Below are positions 1 to 6,775 of a stretch of 29,587 bases of DNA, piece by piece. Made by a program: the position numbers and the translations under genes. The stretch is from Rikenellaceae bacterium (GTDB lineage Bacteria > Bacteroidota > Bacteroidia > Bacteroidales > UBA932): positions 1-29,587 of the forward strand of contig CAAFYX010000004.1 in assembly GCA_900767375.1 (NCBI GenBank), written 5' to 3'. How positions within the stretch are numbered: the stretch's first letter is position 1; each line of letters starts with the position of its first letter. The notes under the pieces were generated by a model that was not told the DNA's origin, ran no database searches, and worked only from the letters and a program-made list of their open reading frames with translations.

Positions 1-556
1 GGACATTGTCAGCGACGCTTTCACCCTTGATCTTTTTCAAGATTTCCAGACCGAACGCCACGGCATGACCGGCGCTGCGGCCGGTGATGATGCGGCCGTC
101 AGCAACGGCCGGCTTCGGGACGAATGACGCCCCCTTGGCGACAAGCCCGTCCTCGAAGCCGTCGAAGCAGGTCATCGTCTTCCCCTTTACAGCATCCAGC
201 TGTCCGAGGACAAGTCCCGGAGCGGCGCAGATGGCAGCGACAGTGCCTCCCTGCGCATAATGCTCCTGCATAAGCTCCATCAGCGGCCCGTTGGCAGCAA
301 GATTCTTTGTGCCCGGCATTCCTCCCGGGAATATCATCACATCCTTCTCATCAGCCGATGAACGGTCCACATTGAGAATGAAATAGTCGAAGCTGCTGTC
401 CGCCCCGACGGCAACGCCGTGGGAAGAAACCACGAACGGATCTTCCGTGGTGGATATAAGTTCTACCGGAACACCGCCGCGACGCAGAACGTCACAGGTT
501 GCCAGAGCCTCGACGTCCTCGAAGCCCTCAGCAAGGAAAATGCATACGCCTTTCAT
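1..556 (-). CDS. DJ-1/PfpI family protein (3' end beyond window)
   Basis: About 185 codons are visible, reading from the ATG at 556 to the window edge. The stop lies outside, but the family is usually about 180-190 residues, so little is missing. The N-terminus contains FLAEGFEDVEAL, in which Glu16 matches the conserved glutamate next to the nucleophile in DJ-1. Cys110 sits in the nucleophile-elbow motif AAICAAPG, and FPGGMPG and ITGRSAGHA are also typical of the DJ-1/ThiJ/PfpI fold. Family members act as glyoxalase/deglycase-like enzymes, chaperones or oxidative stress proteins, and sequence alone does not say which applies. It is probably the last visible gene of the YugP-cupin-S4-DJ-1 operon, 14 bases after the S4 gene stop. 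The fold assignment is secure and the substrate is unknown. Confidence 0.9.
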   Translation of the reverse strand, partial: MKGVCIFLAEGFEDVEALATCDVLRRGGVPVELISTTEDPFVVSSHGVAVGADSSFDYFILNVDRSSADEKDVMIFPGGMPGTKNLAANGPLMELMQEHYAQGGTVAAICAAPGLVLGQLDAVKGKTMTCFDGFEDGLVAKGASFVPKPAVADGRIITGRSAGHAVAFGLEILKKIKGESVADNV

Positions 557-570
557 ATTGTCTTAGTGTA

Positions 571-960
571 TCAATTGTCATAAAGCTCGTCCCAGAGCGC
601 GTCCATCTCGCGGCGGTCCTTCTTGGTAGGACGGCCGGTGCCGCGGTCACGCTTGACGAAAAAGGTCTCGTGCGGAGCGTGGAGTTTGTCCAGCTCCTCC
701 TGAGGGGTGAGATTCTCGGCGAAATCCGGCACCAGAGCCGCACCCATGCGCTGCTCCGCCGGCTGAAGGACCTTGTATGTAAACAGCGCGACACCCTTCC
801 TGACGGAGATGGTGTCGCCCGCCTTTATCGCTTTGGAAGGCTTGACAGGTGCGCCGTTCAGCTGCACCTTGTTGCCGTTGCAGGCTTCCGTGGCCTCGCT
901 GCGGGTCTTGAACAGGCGGATGGCCCAGATGTATTTGTCAATTCTTACTGAATCTGCCAT
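571..960 (-). CDS. hslR: S4-domain RNA-binding protein, Hsp15-like
   Basis: A 129-residue protein that begins with an S4 RNA-binding domain at roughly residues 5-65 (VRIDKYIWAIRLFKTRSEA, then a KVQLNGAPVKPSKAIKAGD segment). It ends in a short basic tail containing RGTGRPTKKDRRE, as in Hsp15 homologues. Hsp15 in E. coli binds 50S subunits carrying a stalled nascent chain and helps recycle them. The start at 960 (MADSVRID) is preferred over an in-frame ATG at 1155 because the longer version would run deep into the upstream cupin gene and adds low-complexity Arg/Ser/Trp-rich sequence. Even so, the first 23 bases overlap the 3' end of that gene, which suggests translational coupling. Family assignment is strong; the symbol is by homology only. 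Confidence 0.88.
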   Translation of the reverse strand: MADSVRIDKYIWAIRLFKTRSEATEACNGNKVQLNGAPVKPSKAIKAGDTISVRKGVALFTYKVLQPAEQRMGAALVPDFAENLTPQEELDKLHAPHETFFVKRDRGTGRPTKKDRREMDALWDELYDN

Positions 961-1987
961 AGACCGGATTGAATTTGAATTCCTCTCCCTCGTCCGGGAG
1001 CAGAGGCTCCGCATCGGGGTCGATGTATTCGTCCTGCTCGGGCTTCCGCTCCACCATCGTCTCCAGAAGCACGGTGCCGCTCTGACGCGGCACAATAAAG
1101 AAATCGTCCACCTCGGCCGGCACCAGCACGGTGTCACCTCCGGCGACCACGACACTCTCGACCTCGCCGTTCTCCGCCCTCACCTGGATGGACGCCTCGC
1201 CGCTCACGCAGTTGTACACCGCAAAGCTGCCGGCCTCCTGTCCGATGATATGCACCGGATCAGGAAGTTCGAGCCTGGTCACCACGAACTCCTGCCTGCT
1301 CACGAGACGGTTCTTCCCTTCCGGCGCCACATACGGCGCGCAAGGCTTCAGAGCAATGAAATCGAGCGCCTCCACGACGTTGAGGCTGCTGTCGAACTCA
1401 TCCTCGGGAAGTTCCTCCCCCCAGTTCGTCAGACAGAAGTCCAAAGGAGAGGCTTCCCCTATCTCCAATATCTTCACCCCGCCGGCCGCGCTGTGCGGCA
1501 CGCCGGGCTCGATCACATAGAAATCCCCCTTCTTCGGCTCATACGCCTTCAGGAGGCTGTCTGCGCTGCCGTCAATGCAGGCGGAGTAGAAGTCGGAGAC
1601 CGGGGTCTCCCGCTTCACTCCGACAAAGACCTGCGCACCGGGTCTGGCATCCAGGACATACCAGAGCTTCGCCTTGCCGAGGAAATCGTATCTCTGCTCC
1701 GCCACCACATCGTCAGGGTGGACGATCAGCGGCATGCGGCCGGTCACATCGAGGTATTTGACCCCCACAGGGAACTGCCTGCCGAAATACTCGAACACAT
1801 CCTCACCGACCACGCGGTCGACGTACATGTCCATCACCTCGTTTATGGAATTGCAGGACAGCCAGCCGTTCAGGACCTGGGTGTCACGGTAGCCGAGGTC
1901 GGCAAGCCCGTGGATCTCCTTTCCCCAAGGGAACTCATCCTCTATGGGGATGAACTTGAAAGGATAAAGTTTCTTGTTCTCTTCCAT
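938..1987 (-). CDS. Type I phosphomannose isomerase-like cupin, active site altered
   Basis: The 349-residue product aligns along its length with class I mannose-6-phosphate isomerases (ManA: mannose-6-P to fructose-6-P, zinc dependent). Recognisable blocks are MPLIVHPDD (His90), GKAKLWYVLDARPGA (residues 104-118) and IEPGVPHSAAGGVKILEIGEAS (the segment around His165). Important residues differ from characterised ManA. The metal-ligand Glu of the usual K-x-E-x-WY block is Lys107. The Arg of the usual YRVYD-type block appears as Cys185 (DFCLTNWG). The two histidines are kept. The protein may therefore be non-catalytic or act on another sugar or ligand. It lies 3 bases after the YugP gene and overlaps the S4 gene. 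The fold call is confident; mannose-6-P isomerase activity is doubtful. Confidence 0.8.
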   Translation of the reverse strand: MEENKKLYPFKFIPIEDEFPWGKEIHGLADLGYRDTQVLNGWLSCNSINEVMDMYVDRVVGEDVFEYFGRQFPVGVKYLDVTGRMPLIVHPDDVVAEQRYDFLGKAKLWYVLDARPGAQVFVGVKRETPVSDFYSACIDGSADSLLKAYEPKKGDFYVIEPGVPHSAAGGVKILEIGEASPLDFCLTNWGEELPEDEFDSSLNVVEALDFIALKPCAPYVAPEGKNRLVSRQEFVVTRLELPDPVHIIGQEAGSFAVYNCVSGEASIQVRAENGEVESVVVAGGDTVLVPAEVDDFFIVPRQSGTVLLETMVERKPEQDEYIDPDAEPLLPDEGEEFKFNPVYGRFSKN

Positions 1988-1990
1988 CGT

Positions 1991-2662
1991 CTAGTCCCTC
2001 CTGGCCATTGCGATATAATAAATAAGGGTGGCCAGAGAGCCGATGGCTGCAATTACGTAAGTGTAAGCAGCCCACTTCAGCGCATCGGAAGCCAGCGGGA
2101 CGGTGTCCGCGTCAGCGACGCGGGAGCGGCGCAGCCACTCCACGGCCCTCTGGCTGGCATTTATCTCCACAGGCAGAGTCACAAGGCTGAAAAGCGTGGT
2201 GGCGCCGAAAAGGATGATTCCGAGCCAGAGAAGGGACGGGGTGATATTGATAAGCAGCACTCCGGCCAGAAGCACCCACTGCACGGTCTTGTTGGCAAAA
2301 GTCACCACCGGTACCAGGGCGGAGCGGAGCCTGAGCGGAGCATAGCCTTCGGCGTGCTGGATGACGTGTCCGCACTCGTGGGCGGCCACCGCAGCGGCAG
2401 CGATGCTGCGCTGGCCGTAGACGGCCTCGCTGAGGTTCACGGTCTTCGTCTCAGGATTGTAGTGGTCGGTGAGCTGTCCCGGGATGCAGGAGATCTGCAC
2501 GTCACGTATGCCGTGCTCCTCAAGCATCATGCGGGCCACCTCCGCACCGGAGAGCCCTCCGGGGGTACGTATCTGCGAATATTTGTCGAATCTGCTCTGA
2601 AGCGTCCTCTGGATGATGAAGCTGAACACCATCACAAGGATAAGGATAAACCAAATGCTCAT
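1991..2662 (-). CDS. Membrane zinc metallopeptidase, YugP family
   Basis: A 223-residue integral membrane protein of the neutral zinc metallopeptidase family (Pfam Zn_peptidase_2). The zincin motif HECGH is at residues 95-99, and a conserved LPVEINAS segment (Glu166) is the likely third ligand. Hydrophobic segments lie at about 2-18, 113-140, 143-165 and 193-215. PGQLTDHYNPETKTVNLSEAVY is the typical block ahead of the HExxH. The substrate is unknown; the active site probably faces the membrane or cytoplasm, as in other housekeeping membrane proteases. It is the first gene of a four-gene minus-strand operon, with its own promoter in the 116-bp divergent spacer shared with alr. Confidence 0.88.
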   Translation of the reverse strand: MSIWFILILVMVFSFIIQRTLQSRFDKYSQIRTPGGLSGAEVARMMLEEHGIRDVQISCIPGQLTDHYNPETKTVNLSEAVYGQRSIAAAAVAAHECGHVIQHAEGYAPLRLRSALVPVVTFANKTVQWVLLAGVLLINITPSLLWLGIILFGATTLFSLVTLPVEINASQRAVEWLRRSRVADADTVPLASDALKWAAYTYVIAAIGSLATLIYYIAMARRD

Positions 2663-2689
2663 ATCGTATCAATATTAGTTTGACGACTC

Positions 2690-2721
2690 CAAAAATACAA
2701 AAACTGCACCTATCATCCAAA
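2690..2721 (-). promoter_or_regulatory. Bacteroidota-type promoter of the YugP operon
   Basis: On the minus strand a -7 box TATTTTTG (2697-2690) is preceded by TTTG (2721-2718) with a 20-base spacer, close to the phylum consensus TTTG-N19-TAnnTTTG. Transcription would start near 2683, leaving a leader of about 20 bases. The -33 box touches the palindrome at 2721-2737. Confidence 0.65.
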
Positions 2722-2737
2722 ATGACATTTTGTCATT
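2721..2737. promoter_or_regulatory. 17-bp palindrome between YugP and alr promoters (putative operator)
   Basis: AATGACATTTTGTCATT is a perfect inverted repeat with 7-base arms and a 3-base centre. It lies between the -33 elements of the two divergent promoters and overlaps the TTTG of the alr promoter, so one bound dimer could affect both. The 13-bp core TGACATTTTGTCA (2723-2735) recurs exactly, in reverse complement, upstream of lon at 9210-9222. The operator role is inferred. Confidence 0.55.
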
Positions 2738-2759
2738 AGTGCCGATTTTGTTATTTTTG
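2729..2759 (+). promoter_or_regulatory. Promoter of alr
   Basis: TTTG (2729-2732), a spacer of exactly 19 bases, then TATTTTTG (2752-2759) is a full match to the Bacteroidota primary sigma factor consensus. The predicted start near 2766 gives a leader of about 13 bases. The -33 box is embedded in the palindrome at 2721-2737. Confidence 0.8.
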
Positions 2760-2778
2760 TGCATTATTTGGAAAGGAA

Positions 2779-3897
2779 ATGCAACGACCAGAGAATGATT
2801 TCTCCAGGCTTGAGCTCAATCTACCCGCCTGTCAGGACAACTACCGATACTTCCGTTCGCTTCTGGAGCCATCCACCAGGCTTCTTGTGCTGGTAAAGGC
2901 CAACGCCTACGGACACGGTGCCGTCGAGTTCGCCGCCATGATGCAGAACTGCGGCGCGGACTACCTCGCGGTGGCCCTCCCTGTCGAGGGAGTCGAGCTG
3001 CGCCGCGCAGGTATCAGCCTCCCCATCCTCGTCCTCACCGCCGGAACCGACTTCTTCGACGAGATCATCGACTGCAACCTTGAGCCGGGCATTCCTAACC
3101 TCTACACCCTGAAAGCCCTCTGCGCAGTGCTGGAAGCGCGCGGGATCAAGGATTTCCCTATACATATCAAGCTCGACACAGGCATGCACCGTCTCGGCTT
3201 CATGACCAACGAGCTCGAAGAGCTGGAGTCCTTCCTGGCGGACTGCCCATATGTGAAGGTGAAATCAATATACTCGCATCTGGCCGCAGCCGAAGACCCG
3301 GAGGAGGACAGCTTCACCCTCGGGCAGATCCGCATGTTCAGGACCAATGCCGACTCCATCACCGCCTCCCTCGGCTACAAGCCGATGTACCACGTGCTGA
3401 ATTCCGCAGGAATCGAGCGGTTCTCCCAGTACCAGTTCGACATGGTGCGCCTCGGAATCGGAATCTACGGCATCAGCGCCCTTCCGGAAGTCAAGCTCAA
3501 GCCGGTAGCCTCCCTGAAGGTCAAAGTCCTGCAGGTCAAGACCCTCGGCCCCCAGGACGGAACCATAGGATACAACAGATGGGGGAAGATCTCCCCCGAA
3601 GGGACAACTATAGCCACTGTTCCTGTGGGTTATGCAGACGGACTGGACAGACATCTGGGACGCGGCAACGCCTCATTCAGCATCAACGGCCACCGGGTGC
3701 CTACCATAGGTAACATCTGTATGGACATGTGCATGCTGGACGTGACCGGAGTCCCCGTCCAGGCAGGAGATACAGTGACAATATTCGGGGAAGACCCGAC
3801 AGTGAACGAACTTGCCCGCATTCTGGGCACTATCCCTTACGAGATACTCACATCGGTACCGCGCCGCATCGAGCGCGTGGTCATCAGAAAAGCGTAG
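2779..3897 (+). CDS. alr: Alanine racemase
   Basis: A 372-residue PLP enzyme converting L- to D-alanine for peptidoglycan. The N-terminal TIM-barrel carries the PLP lysine Lys40 in LVKANAYGHG. The C-terminal beta domain carries the second catalytic residue Tyr265 in GTIGYNRWG, followed by ATVPVGYADGLDR and GNICMDMCMLDVT. The length is that of a stand-alone racemase; it is not the MurF-Alr fusion found in many Bacteroidales. The start at 2779 follows a purine-rich GGAAAGGAA stretch and a consensus promoter. The last 14 bases overlap the convergent small gene at 3884-4117, and no terminator is seen between them. Confidence 0.95.
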   Translation: MQRPENDFSRLELNLPACQDNYRYFRSLLEPSTRLLVLVKANAYGHGAVEFAAMMQNCGADYLAVALPVEGVELRRAGISLPILVLTAGTDFFDEIIDCNLEPGIPNLYTLKALCAVLEARGIKDFPIHIKLDTGMHRLGFMTNELEELESFLADCPYVKVKSIYSHLAAAEDPEEDSFTLGQIRMFRTNADSITASLGYKPMYHVLNSAGIERFSQYQFDMVRLGIGIYGISALPEVKLKPVASLKVKVLQVKTLGPQDGTIGYNRWGKISPEGTTIATVPVGYADGLDRHLGRGNASFSINGHRVPTIGNICMDMCMLDVTGVPVQAGDTVTIFGEDPTVNELARILGTIPYEILTSVPRRIERVVIRKA

Positions 3898-4117
3898 GAT
3901 GGTTCTCGTCCAGGGCGGAAAGGACCCTCTCCATTATGGCCTGGCGGAACATTGCTGACTTGGAAGACACCTTGAACTGACGGCAGTACTCCTCAATGGC
4001 TGCCAGCTCCGGCTCGTTGAGATAGATGACGTGTCTGTGAGTGCGTCTGAGCGACTCCCTGCGCTTGTCAAGATAGTCGGGGGCTACCACCGGTGAATTT
4101 TTGCGTTTACGTTTCAA
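3884..4117 (-). CDS. Small basic protein, ribbon-helix-helix-like
   Basis: A 77-residue protein with a basic N-terminus (MKRKRKNSP), then RRTHRHVIYLNEPELAAIEEYC followed by a helical segment SSKSAMFRQAIMERVLSAL. A short beta-like stretch followed by two helices is the layout of a ribbon-helix-helix (Arc/CopG-like) DNA-binding domain. Mobilisation or antitoxin relatives share this layout, but no toxin or relaxase gene is adjacent. It has its own promoter (4141-4170), and its 3' end overlaps the 3' end of alr by 14 bases on the opposite strand. It is probably a real conserved small protein; the DNA-binding role is inferred from secondary structure pattern only. Confidence 0.65.
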   Translation of the reverse strand: MKRKRKNSPVVAPDYLDKRRESLRRTHRHVIYLNEPELAAIEEYCRQFKVSSKSAMFRQAIMERVLSALDENHPTLF

Positions 4118-4140
4118 GGCTCTGTGCGGATTGGTTCACA

Positions 4141-4170
4141 CAAATATAGCAAAAATATCTGTATATCAAG
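4141..4170 (-). promoter_or_regulatory. Promoter of the small RHH-like gene
   Basis: Minus-strand -7 box TATATTTG (4148-4141) with CTTG (4170-4167), three of four bases of the -33 TTTG, at a spacing of 18 bases. It lies just after the stop of the thioredoxin-like gene and gives a leader of about 15-20 bases. Confidence 0.55.
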
Positions 4171-4178
4171 CTAATCCG

Positions 4179-5636
4179 CTACAGAAAAGACATATATTTC
4201 CTCTTCACGACTCCCTTGCGGTCCAGCTCGAAAATGTTCGGAAGGGCCATAAGGTCGAATGTGTCCAGAAGCTCTGTTCCGTTCTCCTCCGGATTCACGA
4301 GAAGCACACGCGCGGAAGGCTCCATACCGAATATACCCTTCACCGCCTCGATCTCGAGGTCACAGGTCGAACAGCCCGGGATGTGGAAAACGATATAGCC
4401 CGGTCTGCCTCTGAGGCCCCTCAAACGATATTTCCTGACATTTGAAAGATTCAGGGCCATACCCTTCTTCAACAGCACTCCCCTCACCTTCATATCCGGT
4501 ATCCTTGAGCCGACAGGCTCGCGGCCCAGAAGGTCCTTCGCCACTTCAGCGGGTCTGATGACCATGGCGGTATCCTCCGGAGAGGTCCAAAGAGACGGGT
4601 CACCGAAAATGAAAGTATCTATGAATGCGCTTGTCGCAAGCCTGTACTCCTCGCCCGGAGTATCCAGAAGATAATAGAAATAATCTCCCAGCAGATGCTT
4701 GCACACTGTGGAATCACCCGACGCCAGAGTCTGCTCCTTAAGATACTCCGCAGTCTCGATCAGATGGGCCGCACCCGGCACATCCTCTTCGAAAAGTCTC
4801 TCGAAGAAGGACAGCGACAGCTCATCGCCATACTCGTAAGGCACTGCGGATACGGTTTCCAGAAGCACAGCGAGGGCGTCCGTATCCAGACCGCGGCCCA
4901 CTATCCTGCCATCCCTGTCCACAAGAAGCATCTGAGGGGTCTGCAGCACCCCGTACTGCATCTGGAAGTCAGATTCGAGTTCCGGATCCCACAGATGGTG
5001 CATCCTCACTGACGGACATTCGAAATTCCAGCGAGAACCGATGAACTCCTCCCACTGCTCCTTGAAAGCGCCGGAATACACGGCGTAGAAATCAAGGGGC
5101 ATCTCCAGCTTTTCCAGCAAGGAACGCAGCCTGAGGACCTCCAGCTTGCACTTCGCGCAGGATGTGTCGTAGAAGAAAAGGACAGAGACGGCATTCGCGG
5201 CAGGCAGGGAAACGGGATTGCCGTCAATATCACGCATCACCAGCACAGGTGCCTTCATCCCGATAAGGGAGTTCCTGTGGAACTGGGCATAAACCTTGGC
5301 GTTCAGAAAGTCGATGTCGTTGTAGAAGCTGACCTTGCCTGCAGCGAACCAGTCATCCACCATATGGACGGCCACCGACTCGTCCCCCATGACCTTCGAC
5401 CCAAGGAAATGGTCGTAGATCCGGACTGCCACATACTGCCTCACAAGGGAGTCGGTGCAGGTTTCCAGCATGAAATCGCACTCCCCCAGCTTGACCTGCA
5501 CAGGCTCGGAGTCAAGCGCGGCGAAATACTCGTCGAGCATCGAGTCCAGCGATGATGTCAATGCTGAATCTAGCTGCTGCGCGGCAGCTGCCAATGAGGT
5601 CAGGACAATGGCCAGGGTCAGTGCAAGGCGGCGCAT
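4179..5636 (-). CDS. Exported protein with two thioredoxin-like domains
   Basis: A 485-residue protein with a signal peptide (residues 1-19, MRRLALTLAIVLTSLAAAAQ). A helical N-terminal region resembles DUF5106-type Bacteroidota proteins. It then has a TlpA/thioredoxin-like domain with redox motif C160-A-K-C163 (FFYDTSCAKC) and a matching cis-Pro loop (LQTPQMLLVDRDG). A second, C-terminal thioredoxin-like unit has C422-S-T-C425 (VFHIPGCSTC) and its own cis-Pro segment (MALPNIFELDRKG). The likely role is thiol-disulfide exchange in the periplasm. It begins 3 bases after coaD and is the last gene of the lon-ung-coaD operon. The domain calls are visible in sequence; substrate and direction (oxidase or reductase) are unknown. 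Confidence 0.8.
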   Translation of the reverse strand: MRRLALTLAIVLTSLAAAAQQLDSALTSSLDSMLDEYFAALDSEPVQVKLGECDFMLETCTDSLVRQYVAVRIYDHFLGSKVMGDESVAVHMVDDWFAAGKVSFYNDIDFLNAKVYAQFHRNSLIGMKAPVLVMRDIDGNPVSLPAANAVSVLFFYDTSCAKCKLEVLRLRSLLEKLEMPLDFYAVYSGAFKEQWEEFIGSRWNFECPSVRMHHLWDPELESDFQMQYGVLQTPQMLLVDRDGRIVGRGLDTDALAVLLETVSAVPYEYGDELSLSFFERLFEEDVPGAAHLIETAEYLKEQTLASGDSTVCKHLLGDYFYYLLDTPGEEYRLATSAFIDTFIFGDPSLWTSPEDTAMVIRPAEVAKDLLGREPVGSRIPDMKVRGVLLKKGMALNLSNVRKYRLRGLRGRPGYIVFHIPGCSTCDLEIEAVKGIFGMEPSARVLLVNPEENGTELLDTFDLMALPNIFELDRKGVVKRKYMSFL

Positions 5637-5639
5637 AAG

Positions 5640-6110
5640 CTACTCGTTTTCAGGAAGGACAACCCCTTCGCACATGAAGAGGCTCGTGTCGCCCTTGTGC
5701 TTGAGGATATCGCGCACGGCTGAAGATGAGATATGCGCGAACTCCTGCGCAGTAGGGATGATCACGGTTTCAATCTCAGGGGCCAGACGGCGGTTGGCGT
5801 CGGCGATGGCACGCTCGTTCTCGAAGTCGAGCATATTGCGGACTCCTCTGACAATGTGCCTTACTCCCAGCTCACGGCAAGCATCAACGGTCAGGCTGTC
5901 ATACTTGACCACACTGACACCCTTCAGTCCTGCTGTAGCCTGGCGGATGATGTCCATACGCTGGTCCATATCGAAGAATCCGCGCTTGTCCTGGTTGATA
6001 CCGACAGCGACGATCACTTCGTCGAACATTGTCAGCGCACGCTTGAGTATGTTCAGATGGCCTGCGGTGAAGGGATCGAAGGATCCCGGAAAAAATGCTT
6101 TTGTTGTCAT
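5640..6110 (-). CDS. coaD: Phosphopantetheine adenylyltransferase
   Basis: A 156-residue nucleotidyltransferase that transfers AMP to 4'-phosphopantetheine, the penultimate step of coenzyme A synthesis. It has the family signature FPGSFDPFTAGHLNIL with the T/HxGH catalytic motif (His18), the RGVRNMLDFENE block and the C-terminal ISSSAVRDI motif that binds nucleotide. The start at 6110 is chosen because it gives the family length and places the ATG over the ung stop (ATGA). An in-frame ATG at 6308 would add unrelated Arg/Pro-rich residues and lie inside ung. Tight overlap with ung indicates translational coupling. Confidence 0.95.
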   Translation of the reverse strand: MTTKAFFPGSFDPFTAGHLNILKRALTMFDEVIVAVGINQDKRGFFDMDQRMDIIRQATAGLKGVSVVKYDSLTVDACRELGVRHIVRGVRNMLDFENERAIADANRRLAPEIETVIIPTAQEFAHISSSAVRDILKHKGDTSLFMCEGVVLPENE

Positions 6111-6775
6111 AATTGCCAGTCGATAGGGCTCTTGCCCTGGCTCAGGAGCAGAGCGTTTGTCTTTGAGAAATGGCGGCAGCCGAAAAAGGCGCCTCGGGCC
6201 AGAGGAGACGGATGGGCCGCCTCCAGCACATAATGGCGTGAGCAGTCGATAAGTTCGCGCTTTGCGCGGGCGTAATTGCCCCAGAGAAGGAAAACGACTC
6301 CCGAGCACCGGTCGCTTATGCAGCGGATGACGGAGTCGGTGAACTCCTGCCAGCCTATTCCGCTGTGGGAGGCGGCCTGTCCTTCGCGTACGGTGAGGAC
6401 AGCGTTCAGCAGGAGCACGCCCTGACGGGCCCAGCCCTCAAGGTTAGGGCGTCCGCTCATTGTCACCCCCAGATCGGATTCAATTTCCTTGAAAATGTTC
6501 TTCAGCGACGGAGGGGCCGGAACGTTGTCCGGAACGGAGAACGACAGGCCCATCGCCTGTCCGTAGCCGTGGTACGGATCCTGACCCAGGATGACGACCT
6601 TGACCTGGTCCAGCGGGGTCAGCTCGAAGGCACGGAAGATCTGGGGTCCCGGAGGGAACACCCGCTGCCCGGCGGCCTTCTCACCGTGCAGAAAACCGAC
6701 AAGCTCCGCAAAGTAGGGTTTGTCGAACTCACTCTGCAGGGCTTGCTTCCAACTCTGTTCTATTTTGACTTCCAT
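6107..6775 (-). CDS. ung: Uracil-DNA glycosylase, family 1
   Basis: A 222-residue enzyme that excises uracil from DNA to start base excision repair. The water-activating motif GQDPYHG (Asp66), the uracil-binding block GLSFSVP, LLLNAVLTV and the minor-groove loop AAHPSPLARG (His188) are all intact. The ATG shares its A with the lon TGA stop, and its own TGA overlaps the coaD ATG by 4 bases, so lon, ung and coaD are probably translated in a coupled way. The length is normal for the family. Confidence 0.96.
   Translation of the reverse strand: MEVKIEQSWKQALQSEFDKPYFAELVGFLHGEKAAGQRVFPPGPQIFRAFELTPLDQVKVVILGQDPYHGYGQAMGLSFSVPDNVPAPPSLKNIFKEIESDLGVTMSGRPNLEGWARQGVLLLNAVLTVREGQAASHSGIGWQEFTDSVIRCISDRCSGVVFLLWGNYARAKRELIDCSRHYVLEAAHPSPLARGAFFGCRHFSKTNALLLSQGKSPIDWQL

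Noticed and set aside
773..2683. A 636-codon open frame on the plus strand opposite the S4, cupin and YugP genes
   Set aside because: Its product is His/Leu/Arg-rich with no recognisable motif, and the opposite strand encodes three well-conserved genes. It is a codon-bias shadow.
3884..4117. Antitoxin of a toxin-antitoxin module
   Set aside because: The fold pattern could fit, but no short toxin-like gene is adjacent; alr and the thioredoxin-like gene flank it.
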